Origin: Bacteroidaceae bacterium
Lineage (GTDB): Bacteria > Bacteroidota > Bacteroidia > Bacteroidales > Bacteroidaceae
Length of the DNA: 64,000 bases
Assembly (NCBI GenBank): GCA_016292045.1
Contig: JAEEZX010000030.1
Span: forward strand, 1-64,000
Direction of reading: 5' to 3'
Positions 16,903 to 24,697 of this stretch are shown in pieces (position 1 is the first letter of the stretch; each line of letters starts with the position of its first letter). The notes below the pieces were generated by a model that saw only the letters and a list, made by a program, of their open reading frames with translations, was not told the DNA's origin and made no database searches. The translations under genes and the position numbers were made by a program.

Positions 16903-17298
16903 CTACAGAGTGAATGTGAAGCCGTCGACGACAACGGAGACTTCGCCCGTTTCGCTCACTCGCGCGTGATACTTCATCACATAGCTGCGCAGGTAAGAGG
17001 ATTCCGTCTGCTCGTTGAATGCTGCCACCACCTTGAGATAGGCATCCGTCAGAGGTGATACATCGCCGCGCTCCACAGCCTCGCGACCTTGCTTGACAAA
17101 CTCCGTGCTGCACTTCGAAACCGCCGCAAAGCGCTGCCTGAGAGACGTTTGCAGAGCACTGCTCTTCATCGGCCCGCGAGGACGTCGGATGGAATACACC
17201 TTGCCGGTTTTCTTGTTTTGTCTGAGATAGGTATCGCTCGTCTTGTCCGGCTTGCCGTGCATTCCGCCGATAAGATAATTGGGGTCTATTTTTGCCAT
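16903..17298 (-). CDS. conserved-looking protein of unknown function, 131 residues
   Basis: A soluble, basic protein without signal peptide. It opens MAKIDPNYLIGGMHGKPDK followed by SDTYLRQNKKTGKVYSIRRP. AAGGAA lies about 6 bp before the ATG, and a weak promoter element (GCACCTTTG, minus, about 17340-17348) upstream. I do not recognise a family; the opening recalls short hypothetical proteins of Bacteroidales. It lies inside the interval bounded by ACACAAAAGTGT hairpins. Confidence 0.55.
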   Translation of the reverse strand: MAKIDPNYLIGGMHGKPDKTSDTYLRQNKKTGKVYSIRRPRGPMKSSALQTSLRQRFAAVSKCSTEFVKQGREAVERGDVSPLTDAYLKVVAAFNEQTESSYLRSYVMKYHARVSETGEVSVVVDGFTFTL

Positions 17299-17521
17299 AT
17301 CGTGTTCCTTTTTTGCGTGTTTTTATTCTTCGCCGCAACAAAGGTGCGAAAGAAATCCCGAATATGCAAATTTACAGCAGGAAATATTCACGAAAAGGGG
17401 CTGTTTTCCCTCTTTCCCGACGGTTTCATGTTCATTTCCGTCAATATTACCCCCGATGCCGTCATTTTTTCTTCAATTTTAACCCCTCAAATGCCTATTT
17501 TCGCCCCCTCTTCGCCTTATC

Positions 17522-17617
17522 AGACTGCGAGGAGTCTGCGAGGAGACTACGAGGAGTGTGCGAGGAGCTGCGAGTGTTTTCGGGTTTTCCTCGCAGACTG
17601 AACGCAAACTGAACGCA
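17522..17617. repeat. degenerate tandem repeats of CTGCGAGGAG
   Basis: At least four copies of (c)tgcgaggag with period 11-12 lie at about 17525-17572, followed by two copies of actgaacgcaa at about 17598-17618. They occupy the 530-bp gap between the 131-residue gene and the LuxR-type gene. No gene is visible in this gap. Confidence 0.6.
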
Positions 17618-17719
17618 ATCTGCAAAGCGGAAGAGAGGAGGAAACTGGAGAAATATAAAATATAAAATGTAGAATGGGAAATAGACCATAATTCTCCACA
17701 AATTTGTGTGTTAGTCTAT

Positions 17720-17731
17720 ACACAAAAGTGT
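17720..17731. repeat. ACACAAAAGTGT motif, single copy
   Basis: Lone copy of the motif that forms hairpins at 16849-16898 and 18614-18663, 74 bp upstream of the LuxR-type promoter. Confidence 0.7.
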
Positions 17732-17781
17732 AATTTTTCAGGGCACGCAGATGGTTTAAAGCATTTTTAACATTGGAGCGC

Positions 17782-17812
17782 TTGACTGATTTGACAAAAA
17801 TAAATACTTTTG
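17782..17812 (+). promoter_or_regulatory. promoter of the LuxR-type regulator
   Basis: TTG at 17782-17784 and TACTTTTG at 17805-17812, 20 bases apart, as in Bacteroidetes promoters. Confidence 0.6.
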
Positions 17813-17827
17813 CAAAAAATTTGAACC

Positions 17828-18592
17828 ATGAACACCGACATTAAAGTTGATGATTTCTTTATTCCGGACAATTACGTAGAAGGATACACAGAAGAGGAAG
17901 CACGACTGCTGACTCCGATTATCAACGCCGTGAAGGCATTCGTGAGAAGTACGCACCAATGTGTCTATGTCATCGACTACTACAAGAAGGGCTTTGTCTA
18001 TGTATCTGAAAACATAATATATCTGTGTGGGCGCTCTGCACTTGAAGTCAAGGAAATGGGCTACGACCTGTATTTCAAGCACGTGCCGGCGAAAGAACTA
18101 TCCATGCTTGCGGAAATCAACGAGACTGGATTCGCTTTTTTCAACAACGTGCCTCTCCCCGAGAGAATGGGATGCGCCATCAAGTACGACTTTCATATAA
18201 CGAACGGCAGAAAGACGCATCTGATTCACCACACACTCACCCCTCTTGTGATGTCCTCCAACGGTCATATCTGGCTGGCACTCTGCACAATGACGCAGTC
18301 AGCGCGCAACACTCCGGGCAAGATAATGATGCGCATAGAAAAGAATTCGGAATACTACGAATACAATTTTGCAAAGAAGCGTTGGATTAGGATGCACGAT
18401 GTGAACCTGACTGAAATGGAGAAAGACATCCTGCATCTTTCCACTCAGGGCTATACGATGGCGGATATTGCCGAGAAGCTCTGTAAGTCGCTGGATACGA
18501 TCAAGGCTTGTAAGAGGGTGCTGTTTGCGAAACTGGAGGTGAAGAACATTGCCGAAGCCATTTCCTATGCCGCCAACTATAATTTGCTGTAG
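17828..18592 (+). CDS. PAS-like/LuxR-type transcriptional regulator
   Basis: A 254-residue cytoplasmic protein. Residues about 30-165 look like a PAS-like sensor (VYVIDYYKKGFVYVSENIIYL, then HHTLTPLVMSSNGHIWLALC). Residues about 190-254 are a LuxR/GerE helix-turn-helix (LTEMEKDILHLSTQGYTMADIA, SLDTIKACKRVLFAKLEVKN). It resembles the lone LuxR regulators of Bacteroidales. It sits between two ACACAAAAGTGT hairpins and upstream of the LRR-lectin unit, which it may control; that is a guess from position. Confidence 0.7.
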   Translation: MNTDIKVDDFFIPDNYVEGYTEEEARLLTPIINAVKAFVRSTHQCVYVIDYYKKGFVYVSENIIYLCGRSALEVKEMGYDLYFKHVPAKELSMLAEINETGFAFFNNVPLPERMGCAIKYDFHITNGRKTHLIHHTLTPLVMSSNGHIWLALCTMTQSARNTPGKIMMRIEKNSEYYEYNFAKKRWIRMHDVNLTEMEKDILHLSTQGYTMADIAEKLCKSLDTIKACKRVLFAKLEVKNIAEAISYAANYNLL

Positions 18593-18613
18593 CCTTTGAC
18601 GCAATATAAGACT

Positions 18614-18663
18614 ACACAAAAGTGTGCATTTCTCCTTTGATTGGCAGAAATACACTTTTGTGT
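18614..18663. repeat. ACACAAAAGTGT hairpin, copy 2
   Basis: Facing motifs at 18614-18625 and 18652-18663 with stems extended by GCATTTCT/AGAAAT. It lies between the LuxR-type gene and the LRR-gene promoter. The stem matches the one at 16849-16898. Confidence 0.7.
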
Positions 18664-18687
18664 TGAGGGAATAAATGAGATTTTTCG

Positions 18688-18695
18688 TATCTTTG
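18688..18695 (+). promoter_or_regulatory. promoter -7 box of the LRR gene
   Basis: TATCTTTG 37 bases before the start codon, the same box and distance as in front of the 271-residue gene at 13792. Confidence 0.65.
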
Positions 18696-18732
18696 CGGTC
18701 GGAAATCATTTTAAACCGTGTAAATATTTAAG

Positions 18733-20325
18733 ATGAAAAGGATATTTGTCTGTCTTATATTGGCGGTTGTCGCTGTGGTGGGAAAAGCGCAGGAGCAGAA
18801 GAAAGATTCTGTATGCAGCCGGAGAGAGTGTAAAGTGTGCGCGTGGTACAGGAATCATGGCTCGTTTTGGGAGAACGGTTTCGAATATCAATCCTACTAT
18901 TATGACACATTAGCGGTGTCAATCAAGGATTACAAATGCCCACGGGGAGAGAAGTCAGATTCGGTGTTTAATATTCCCGCAAGTGTTATTCATGGAGGTA
19001 CAACCTATCATGTGGAAAGTATCAGTACGAGGGCTTTTTACGGTCTTTCCTTCGTTCGTTCCGTGGTCATCGGTGACGGCATAGAGATTATCGGCGAAGA
19101 GGCGTTTAAGTTTTGTACCAACCTGGAATCCGTATATATTCCGGCATCGGTAGATTGGGTTAGAGGGGGAGTGTTCGGCAGTTGTCCCAACTTGAGAAAA
19201 ATCGTAGTCAGCGAACAAAATAAAACGTTGGATTCCCGTGAAGGTTGTAACGCCGTAATCGGAACTGAAGATAATATATTGTTGGCTACCTGTCCCGGCA
19301 CGAAAATACCCTCATCTGTGAAAGCCATCGGTGAAAAAGCATTTTACCGTCAGGGCACTTTCGAGGACATTATAATTCCTGACGGGGTAGAATCCATCGG
19401 GTCGGATGCCTTTTCTCATTGTAGTAATTTGAGATACATCTCTCTGCCACAGTCGCTGCGCAGAATAGGGCACAGCGCATTTGAGTACTGCTGTTCGCTT
19501 CGCTCATTGCGAATACCAAAGAATGTGGAGTATATCGGTGGTAACAATTTTGCATTTTGCGACAATTTGACCTCCGTCGTTGTAGACCCAGGGAATCCGG
19601 TATATGATTCACGTGAGAATTGCAACGCCATCATTCGTACGGCCGATTCAACGCTCATAGGTGGATGTCGTTCTAGCATCATTGTGGACGGTGTGCGTCG
19701 AATAGACGATAGTTTTTGTGGAGTGCCCCTCCGTTCGGTTCACATCCCTAAATCAATGACAGACATACATGGGACGGAATTCTACGGATGCGAAATAGAT
19801 TCTATCACCGTTGATGAGGAGAACAATGTATATAATTCTCCAAAAGGCTCGAATGCCATATTGACGAAAGACGGCAAAACGCTGGTGATGGGTTGTCGCA
19901 ATACGGAAATTCCAGAAGGAGTGGAAATCATCGGACCAGATGCGTTTAATGGAAGTGTCGGGCGTCCGATACTGCTAATCCCCGAGGGTATAAAAGAGAT
20001 TTGGCCTTATGCTTTCTGCAACAATGACCTTTTGGAAGAAGTCATTATTCCTCGCTCGGTTGACAGTATTGGCTATTATGTATTCAATTATTGCAATCGT
20101 CTGCTCTATGTAAAAAGCCTTGCGCCGTTGGAAAAGATTATGTGTAGCACATTCTCCAACTGCCCCCAACTGCATTCAGTTGATATTGCCGAGGGTACGA
20201 AAAAAATTTGCAAAGGTGCTTTTTTTAACTGCCCAAAATTAAAATATGTATCTATTCCGTTATCCACAGAAGTGGAAGAGGGTGCTTTTAAGTATTGTCC
20301 TATGGTGGAAATTAAAAGAAAGTGA
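18733..20325 (+). CDS. secreted BspA-type leucine-rich repeat protein
   Basis: A 530-residue exported protein. Signal peptide 1-20, then from about 95 to the end a series of BspA/LRR_5 repeats with the pattern ...I.IP..V..IG..AF..C..L..V, for example VESIGSDAFSHCSNLRYISL and VDSIGYYVFNYCNRLLYVKS. BspA-like proteins bind host matrix proteins and other bacteria. There is no visible C-terminal sorting tail. The promoter is at 18688-18695. It is followed after 1 bp by a ricin-type gene, mirroring the unit at 12360-13792. Confidence 0.85.
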   Translation: MKRIFVCLILAVVAVVGKAQEQKKDSVCSRRECKVCAWYRNHGSFWENGFEYQSYYYDTLAVSIKDYKCPRGEKSDSVFNIPASVIHGGTTYHVESISTRAFYGLSFVRSVVIGDGIEIIGEEAFKFCTNLESVYIPASVDWVRGGVFGSCPNLRKIVVSEQNKTLDSREGCNAVIGTEDNILLATCPGTKIPSSVKAIGEKAFYRQGTFEDIIIPDGVESIGSDAFSHCSNLRYISLPQSLRRIGHSAFEYCCSLRSLRIPKNVEYIGGNNFAFCDNLTSVVVDPGNPVYDSRENCNAIIRTADSTLIGGCRSSIIVDGVRRIDDSFCGVPLRSVHIPKSMTDIHGTEFYGCEIDSITVDEENNVYNSPKGSNAILTKDGKTLVMGCRNTEIPEGVEIIGPDAFNGSVGRPILLIPEGIKEIWPYAFCNNDLLEEVIIPRSVDSIGYYVFNYCNRLLYVKSLAPLEKIMCSTFSNCPQLHSVDIAEGTKKICKGAFFNCPKLKYVSIPLSTEVEEGAFKYCPMVEIKRK

Positions 20326-20326
20326 T

Positions 20327-20926
20327 ATGAAAAAGATTATTTTTGCTCTGTTTACAACAGTCCTTGCCACAGCGAGCTATGCGTTGACGAAAAATGATGA
20401 GGCCAAGAATGCGGAAAGCGACGAGGAGTACACCTATTTCAAATACGCTCCGAACACGTACTACACCATCGTAAATAAAAGTACGGGAGCAAAGTTGGGC
20501 ATATCGTTCGACTACAACAATCACGCCAGCGCCTACAAGGATTCTCTGCCGGATGGAGATGCTCCCAACGACATAGAAATCACCGACAAGAATGTGTCCC
20601 GCTTCAAGTTCATGCCGGCGGACGACGCTCCCTCCAAGATGTGTTATATCCTCAACGAAAACCATTTCGCATTGCAAGACGGTTCCGAATTCGGACACGG
20701 GCTGTGGCTCATCTTCCGCTATCTTGACAAGCGCAATCCCAATCAACAATGGAGGCTTATGGAAAAGGACGGAACGGTCACAATCATTAACTACGCTACA
20801 GGTCGTTGTGTTGACTTGGCGGGCGGAGAAACAAAAGAAGGTGCCGCCGTATTCAGCTATGAAATAAACTACGACCCGAAGAGCAATGCTAACCAGAAAT
20901 GGATAATCAAGGAAGCTGATAAGTGA
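20327..20926 (+). CDS. secreted ricin-type beta-trefoil protein, copy B
   Basis: A 199-residue near twin of the protein at 12360-12959 (about 14 differences by eye, including lost and gained charges such as SDIS to DDA near residue 98). Signal peptide and QxW motifs as in copy A. It begins 1 bp after the LRR gene stop, so it is co-transcribed with it. The open frame reaches 81 bp upstream into the LRR gene, but MKK is the signal-peptide start. Confidence 0.75.
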   Translation: MKKIIFALFTTVLATASYALTKNDEAKNAESDEEYTYFKYAPNTYYTIVNKSTGAKLGISFDYNNHASAYKDSLPDGDAPNDIEITDKNVSRFKFMPADDAPSKMCYILNENHFALQDGSEFGHGLWLIFRYLDKRNPNQQWRLMEKDGTVTIINYATGRCVDLAGGETKEGAAVFSYEINYDPKSNANQKWIIKEADK

Positions 20927-20933
20927 AAATTGT

Positions 20934-21500
20934 ATGTTTGTGAAAAAGACCTTTTTCGCCCTGATGGCTGTTCTGGTCGTCGTAGCTTGCACGGAGTCGG
21001 GAAAGAGGCAGGCACGCAGCGAGGCCGACGTTAAGGAGGATGTGGCGGGGCGCGTGAAGGAGATATACGACATTGTGATACCTTGGTACAACAGTCACGA
21101 AGGCGACATCCGAAGCGTGAACGATTTCGACGAAAGGTTTCTCAGCAAGGATTTGCGGATGATGGGAGCGCAGGTGGATGCAATTCTCCGTGAGCTTCAT
21201 GAAAAGGGCGAGGACGACATTCCTCCCGGCTATGATTACGACCACTGGGTGATGGGGCAGGATTGGGAAAACCTCAGCATAAAGACCGACTCCGTCCATG
21301 TGCTTTCGCCTGATACTGCCGAAGCATACATGTGTATCACGAATTGCGGGTATCAGCAGAATTTCGTGCTCGTGATGGCTTGTGACGACAAGAACTGGTT
21401 CATTGACGATTTCCGCCAGTATGACGAGCAGACAAAGGGGTTTTCCATCTCCGACAAGAAGAATATACAGGATTATATCGAGGAAAATCGAACACGCTAA
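20934..21500 (+). CDS. putative lipoprotein, DUF3828-like
   Basis: A 188-residue protein with a lipoprotein-type signal (LMAVLVVVAC, C19). The middle (IYDIVIPWYN..., DERFLSKDLRMM, DYDHWVMGQDWE, NWFIDDFRQ) has the spacing of DUF3828-type proteins, which are periplasmic and of unknown function. It starts 7 bp after the ricin-type copy B and ends 10 bp before the TonB-domain gene, so all are one transcript. Confidence 0.6.
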   Translation: MFVKKTFFALMAVLVVVACTESGKRQARSEADVKEDVAGRVKEIYDIVIPWYNSHEGDIRSVNDFDERFLSKDLRMMGAQVDAILRELHEKGEDDIPPGYDYDHWVMGQDWENLSIKTDSVHVLSPDTAEAYMCITNCGYQQNFVLVMACDDKNWFIDDFRQYDEQTKGFSISDKKNIQDYIEENRTR

Positions 21501-21510
21501 AAATAACGCT

Positions 21511-22236
21511 ATGAAAAAGATTAGTTTTGCTCTGATTGCCATTTTCCTTGCCACAGCGAGCTATGCGCTGACGAAAAGCAATGATGAGTTGATGTGTTAT
21601 GAGCCAACACCCCAATTCCCGGGTGGGGACAAGGCATGTCTGGAATTCATCCGTCAAAACATACGTTATTCCGATGAGATGATAAAGAATGGTATTAAAG
21701 GGCGTGTTGTTGTTGGTTTCAAAGTGGAGAAAGACGGCAGTTTGAGCAATCTTCGCATCAAGAAGTCTGCGGATGCGCGCTTGAACGATGAGGCGCTGCG
21801 TGTTGTCAGAAGTATGCCGAAATGGAAGCCGGCGCTGGAAGACGGGAAACCGGTAGAAATGGAATATGTTCTTCCTGTCATGTTCAAGCTAAACGACCCC
21901 AGTTTTTACGAAAGGGATTCCGTGTATCTTATGCCGGAGGAACGGGCGATGTTCCCCGGCGGAGATGCCGCTTGTCAGGAGTGGTTGCGCGACAACGTCC
22001 GTTATCCGGCTGACTGTCAGCGGCAGAAGGTGGAAGGACGTGTGTTGGTGACATTCGTGGTGCGCTATAACGGTATCATCACAGATGCGACAGTGATATC
22101 TAATGTTGACTATCGTCTCATGGATGAGGCTTTCCGTGTTGTCGAAATCATGCCGAAATGGATTCCCGCCAAAGATAAAGGTCAGCCCGTCAGTATGCGT
22201 TACACGATACCGATTCAGTTCTCGTTGAAGAAGTGA
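21511..22236 (+). CDS. secreted protein with two TonB C-terminal domains
   Basis: A 242-residue protein with a signal peptide (MKKISFALI...ATASYA) closely like that of the ricin-type proteins. Two TonB-C-like domains follow: about 30-125 (QFPGGDKACLEFIRQNIRY, KGRVVVGFKVEKDGSL, MPKWKPALEDGKPV) and about 140-240 (MFPGGDAACQEWLRDNVRY, EGRVLVTFVVRYNG, MPKWIPAKDKGQPV). There is no transmembrane energy-coupling helix, so it is not a TonB itself. Such free domains occur after BlaR1-type proteins in Bacteroidetes; the role is unknown. Confidence 0.75.
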   Translation: MKKISFALIAIFLATASYALTKSNDELMCYEPTPQFPGGDKACLEFIRQNIRYSDEMIKNGIKGRVVVGFKVEKDGSLSNLRIKKSADARLNDEALRVVRSMPKWKPALEDGKPVEMEYVLPVMFKLNDPSFYERDSVYLMPEERAMFPGGDAACQEWLRDNVRYPADCQRQKVEGRVLVTFVVRYNGIITDATVISNVDYRLMDEAFRVVEIMPKWIPAKDKGQPVSMRYTIPIQFSLKK

Positions 22237-22297
22237 TTTTAAATGGAATGACGAAATTGGAAAAGAGTGTTTTTGTCGCAGAATATCAGTACCACTT

Positions 22298-23302
22298 ATG
22301 AAAAAGATTATAACTTTAATTTTAATCATATGCTGTGGACTGTCTGTACAATCTAAGAAATACTATCAGTATGACAACACATTTACATTCACAAAAAGCC
22401 AGCAGAACGGATATAGATGGTTTGAATTGCTGGTGCCGTGCCCGCAATCGAACGAATATCAGGATGTGTATGTGCTTGAACTGCTTCCAAATGAAAAGAA
22501 CTGGAAACAACGTGAAATAGAGACTAATCACAATCAATATTTAGACTTCTATATAGACTCTGTCGACTTGAACAATGACAACTTGACGTTTCATACAGGC
22601 TATCGATGTATTATGTCACCAAAGTCCGTTGATGTAAATTTTAACTCTTTGAAGAAATCGGACGGTAATTGGAAGCACATGCCGGAATATGATACCTCTT
22701 TATTGGAATACAAGGAGAACACAGGACGGAGCGGTGATATCATCGTGCCAGACAACGACACCATACAGGAAATTTCGAACAAACTGTTTAAAGAATGCAG
22801 CAACAACAAACTGGCTTACGCAGAGGCATGTTATGAATATGTGGCAGCAAACTATGAATATATGAACCCGTATACCGGTCTTCATCCTGTGTCGGAAATA
22901 CTGAGAATCGGGGGAGGTGACTGCGGAAGTTTTTCCACAGTCTACATCTCATTGCTGAGAGCCCAGGGAATTCCCGCAAGGCATGTTTTTGCTATTGGTG
23001 GTGATATTGACGGACGTAAAAACCATCATGTTTGGGCGGAGTTCTATATTCCGGATTTTGGATGGATTCCCGTGGATGCGACTTACCGGCATAGTAATCC
23101 TTGGGAGGATTATTTTGGGAAATTTAGAAATAAATGGCTTGTGGTGCAAAAAGGAGTGGCAATGGAGTATCCGATAACAACAGGCGACATAAAAAAAGTA
23201 AATAGCATGCAGACTTACGTCTATTGGTATAGATACAAAAAAGGTCCCTTGAAAATAAAATCAGACCAAAGTGTCGAAACGAGGACAGTGTCAAAAAAAT
23301 AA
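22298..23302 (+). CDS. secreted transglutaminase-like protein
   Basis: A 334-residue protein with a signal peptide (about 1-19). The C-terminal half carries the transglutaminase/protease-like triad: C209 in GGGDCGSFS, H244 in NHHVWAEF and D260 in PVDATYRH. The N-terminal half (25-150) is a beta-rich domain typical of bacterial members. These act as proteases, peptidases or cross-linkers outside the cytoplasm. It starts 61 bp after the TonB-domain gene with no clear promoter, so it may be the last gene of the LRR unit. Confidence 0.8.
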   Translation: MKKIITLILIICCGLSVQSKKYYQYDNTFTFTKSQQNGYRWFELLVPCPQSNEYQDVYVLELLPNEKNWKQREIETNHNQYLDFYIDSVDLNNDNLTFHTGYRCIMSPKSVDVNFNSLKKSDGNWKHMPEYDTSLLEYKENTGRSGDIIVPDNDTIQEISNKLFKECSNNKLAYAEACYEYVAANYEYMNPYTGLHPVSEILRIGGGDCGSFSTVYISLLRAQGIPARHVFAIGGDIDGRKNHHVWAEFYIPDFGWIPVDATYRHSNPWEDYFGKFRNKWLVVQKGVAMEYPITTGDIKKVNSMQTYVYWYRYKKGPLKIKSDQSVETRTVSKK

Positions 23303-23420
23303 AGTAGGCCGATTCCCCTGCGCAGCATCTGCAGTGCACCTATGAAAGAGCAGACCTTTTAAAAAAAATACCGCAAGAAACATGAAAATGGGTCTTAATT
23401 CTGAAAATTACATCAAAATA

Positions 23421-23452
23421 TTTGGTCAATCCGAATAAAAGCCGTACCTTTG
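23421..23452 (+). promoter_or_regulatory. promoter of the Abi-linked small RNA
   Basis: TTTG at 23421-23424, 20 bases, TACCTTTG at 23445-23452: a full match to the Bacteroidetes -33/-7 promoter. Confidence 0.7.
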
Positions 23453-23458
23453 CAGCAC

Positions 23459-23510
23459 CAGAACCCGCCAAGCCTCTCAACGATGCTCAAATGTGCGGGT
23501 CGTTTTTTTT
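23459..23510 (+). ncRNA. candidate small RNA ending at the abi start codon
   Basis: From the predicted start about 7 bases after the promoter box, a roughly 50-base RNA folds into a stem acccgc/gcgggt (23463-23468 with 23495-23500) around a 26-base loop, followed by CG and eight T (23503-23510). The abi ATG begins at the next base. It can be a terminator-like leader that limits abi expression or a stand-alone RNA partner of the HEPN protein. The RNA is not matched to any known family by me. Confidence 0.45.
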
Positions 23511-24416
23511 ATGATGAACAACAAAGTCCCATTCCAGAAACCATATGCCAACGTGCATGACTTGGTCATGTTGCTACAGTCGCGCGGTCTTTTGATAGCC
23601 GATAGTAGTAAAGCTGAGAGATATCTCGAATTTATTGGCTATTACAGATTGTCGGCCTATATGCATCCACTCTTACAGATGCCCAAGGAACAACACCGTT
23701 ATAAGCCAAATACAACTTTTGATCAAGTGATGATGCTCTATCGTTTTGATAAGAAGTTGCGCCTACTTATCTTCAATGAGATTGAGAAGATAGAGGTGGC
23801 CGTACGCAGCATCATTGTCAATACCGGTAGTGATATGATTGGCAATCCATTCTGGATGACGGATGCCGGTAATTTTATTGATGCAGGGAAGTTTCATCAC
23901 ACAATGGGCTTGATAGATGCTGAGTTGCGTCGTTCACGTGAGGATTTCATCGTCCATTTCAAACAGACTTATTCCGATGCATACCCTCCTGCATGGATTT
24001 TGGCAGAGGTGCTTCCATTTGGCGTTATCACCAATATATTCAGCAACATCAAGGCCGCTCGCATCAAGAAGAGCATTGCCCGCAAGTTCGGTTTGCAGAT
24101 AGCTCCTTTCGAGTCGTGGCTTACTATTATTGCTCTGACACGTAATTCCTGCTGCCATCATGCCCGTGTGTGGAACAAGCAGAATACCATCCGTCCGATG
24201 CTTCCCAACCGCATGACGGGAAATTGGATTACTTTGCCGACGGACATGCTTCGTATCTACTTTGATCTATGCATTATTAAGTATTTCCTCAACATTATTT
24301 CGCCTAACAACGATATGAAGGCAAAGATAAGTGCGCTTCTTGCCAACTATCCAATGATTGACATTGCCGCTATGGGTTTCCCTCGCGGATGGGAGAATGA
24401 ACCGCTGTGGCAATAG
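23511..24416 (+). CDS. Abi family (AbiD/AbiF-like) HEPN protein
   Basis: A 301-residue protein of the Abi_2 family linked to phage abortive infection. Family marks are an early YLEFIGYYRLSAYMHPL, RFDKKLRLLIFNEIEKIEVAVRS, and the HEPN ribonuclease motif R-x4-H (RNSCCH, R211 and H216 counted from this start) in TIIALTRNSCCHHARVWN. HEPN proteins of this group are RNases, and relatives are considered ancestral to Cas13. A GTG 18 bp upstream is open in frame, but it lies inside the hairpin of the candidate small RNA, so I use ATG at 23511 (a second ATG follows directly). No Shine-Dalgarno is visible. Confidence 0.85.
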   Translation: MMNNKVPFQKPYANVHDLVMLLQSRGLLIADSSKAERYLEFIGYYRLSAYMHPLLQMPKEQHRYKPNTTFDQVMMLYRFDKKLRLLIFNEIEKIEVAVRSIIVNTGSDMIGNPFWMTDAGNFIDAGKFHHTMGLIDAELRRSREDFIVHFKQTYSDAYPPAWILAEVLPFGVITNIFSNIKAARIKKSIARKFGLQIAPFESWLTIIALTRNSCCHHARVWNKQNTIRPMLPNRMTGNWITLPTDMLRIYFDLCIIKYFLNIISPNNDMKAKISALLANYPMIDIAAMGFPRGWENEPLWQ

Positions 24417-24438
24417 AGACAATGGAAATGGCGAAAAG

Positions 24439-24470
24439 TTTGGCTGTTTCAATTAAAATGTGCACCTTTG
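24439..24470 (+). promoter_or_regulatory. promoter of the downstream small RNA
   Basis: TTTG at 24439-24442, 20 bases, then CACCTTTG at 24463-24470; one base from consensus. Confidence 0.55.
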
Positions 24471-24476
24471 CACTGC

Positions 24477-24633
24477 AAAAACGGCCGAATGTGCGAGCTA
24501 ATTTGCAGCAACAAATGCAAAAATCGGTGATTATAAAGATGTAAGATGTCTGAAGTATAAAATTACTGATACGCTAAAAATACCGCCATGCTTGTGACTG
24601 ATTGAGCCCTTGCATGGCGGTAATGCTTTTTTT
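24477..24633 (+). ncRNA. candidate 157-nt small RNA downstream of abi
   Basis: The interval after a good promoter and before a strong terminator has no ORF. Near its 5' side ctgcaaa (24473-24479) can pair with tttgcag (24502-24508). It ends with an 11-bp perfect stem, taccgccatgc/gcatggcggta (24581-24591 with 24612-24622), and T7 at 24627-24633. It lies 60 bp after the abi gene and so might be linked to it. Confidence 0.4.
24581..24633 (+). terminator. intrinsic terminator after the abi locus
   Basis: An 11-bp perfect stem with a 20-base loop, followed 4 bases later by seven T. Confidence 0.75.
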
Positions 24634-24697
24634 CAATAAAGAACACTTTAAGTCGAATTATTTCCTTATCTTTGTCCCCGGATAAACTAATACAATT

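Noticed and set aside
17522..17618. Possible CRISPR array
   Set aside because: Repeat units are only 10-12 bp and directly abutting, with no unique spacers and no cas genes nearby.
21511..22236. TonB energy-coupling protein
   Set aside because: It has a cleavable signal peptide and two TonB-C domains but no retained transmembrane helix or proline-rich linker, so it is a free TonB-domain protein.
23493..23510. GTG start for the Abi protein
   Set aside because: It would place the first codons inside the hairpin and poly-U tract, encoding RVVFF; the ATG pair at 23511/23514 fits better.
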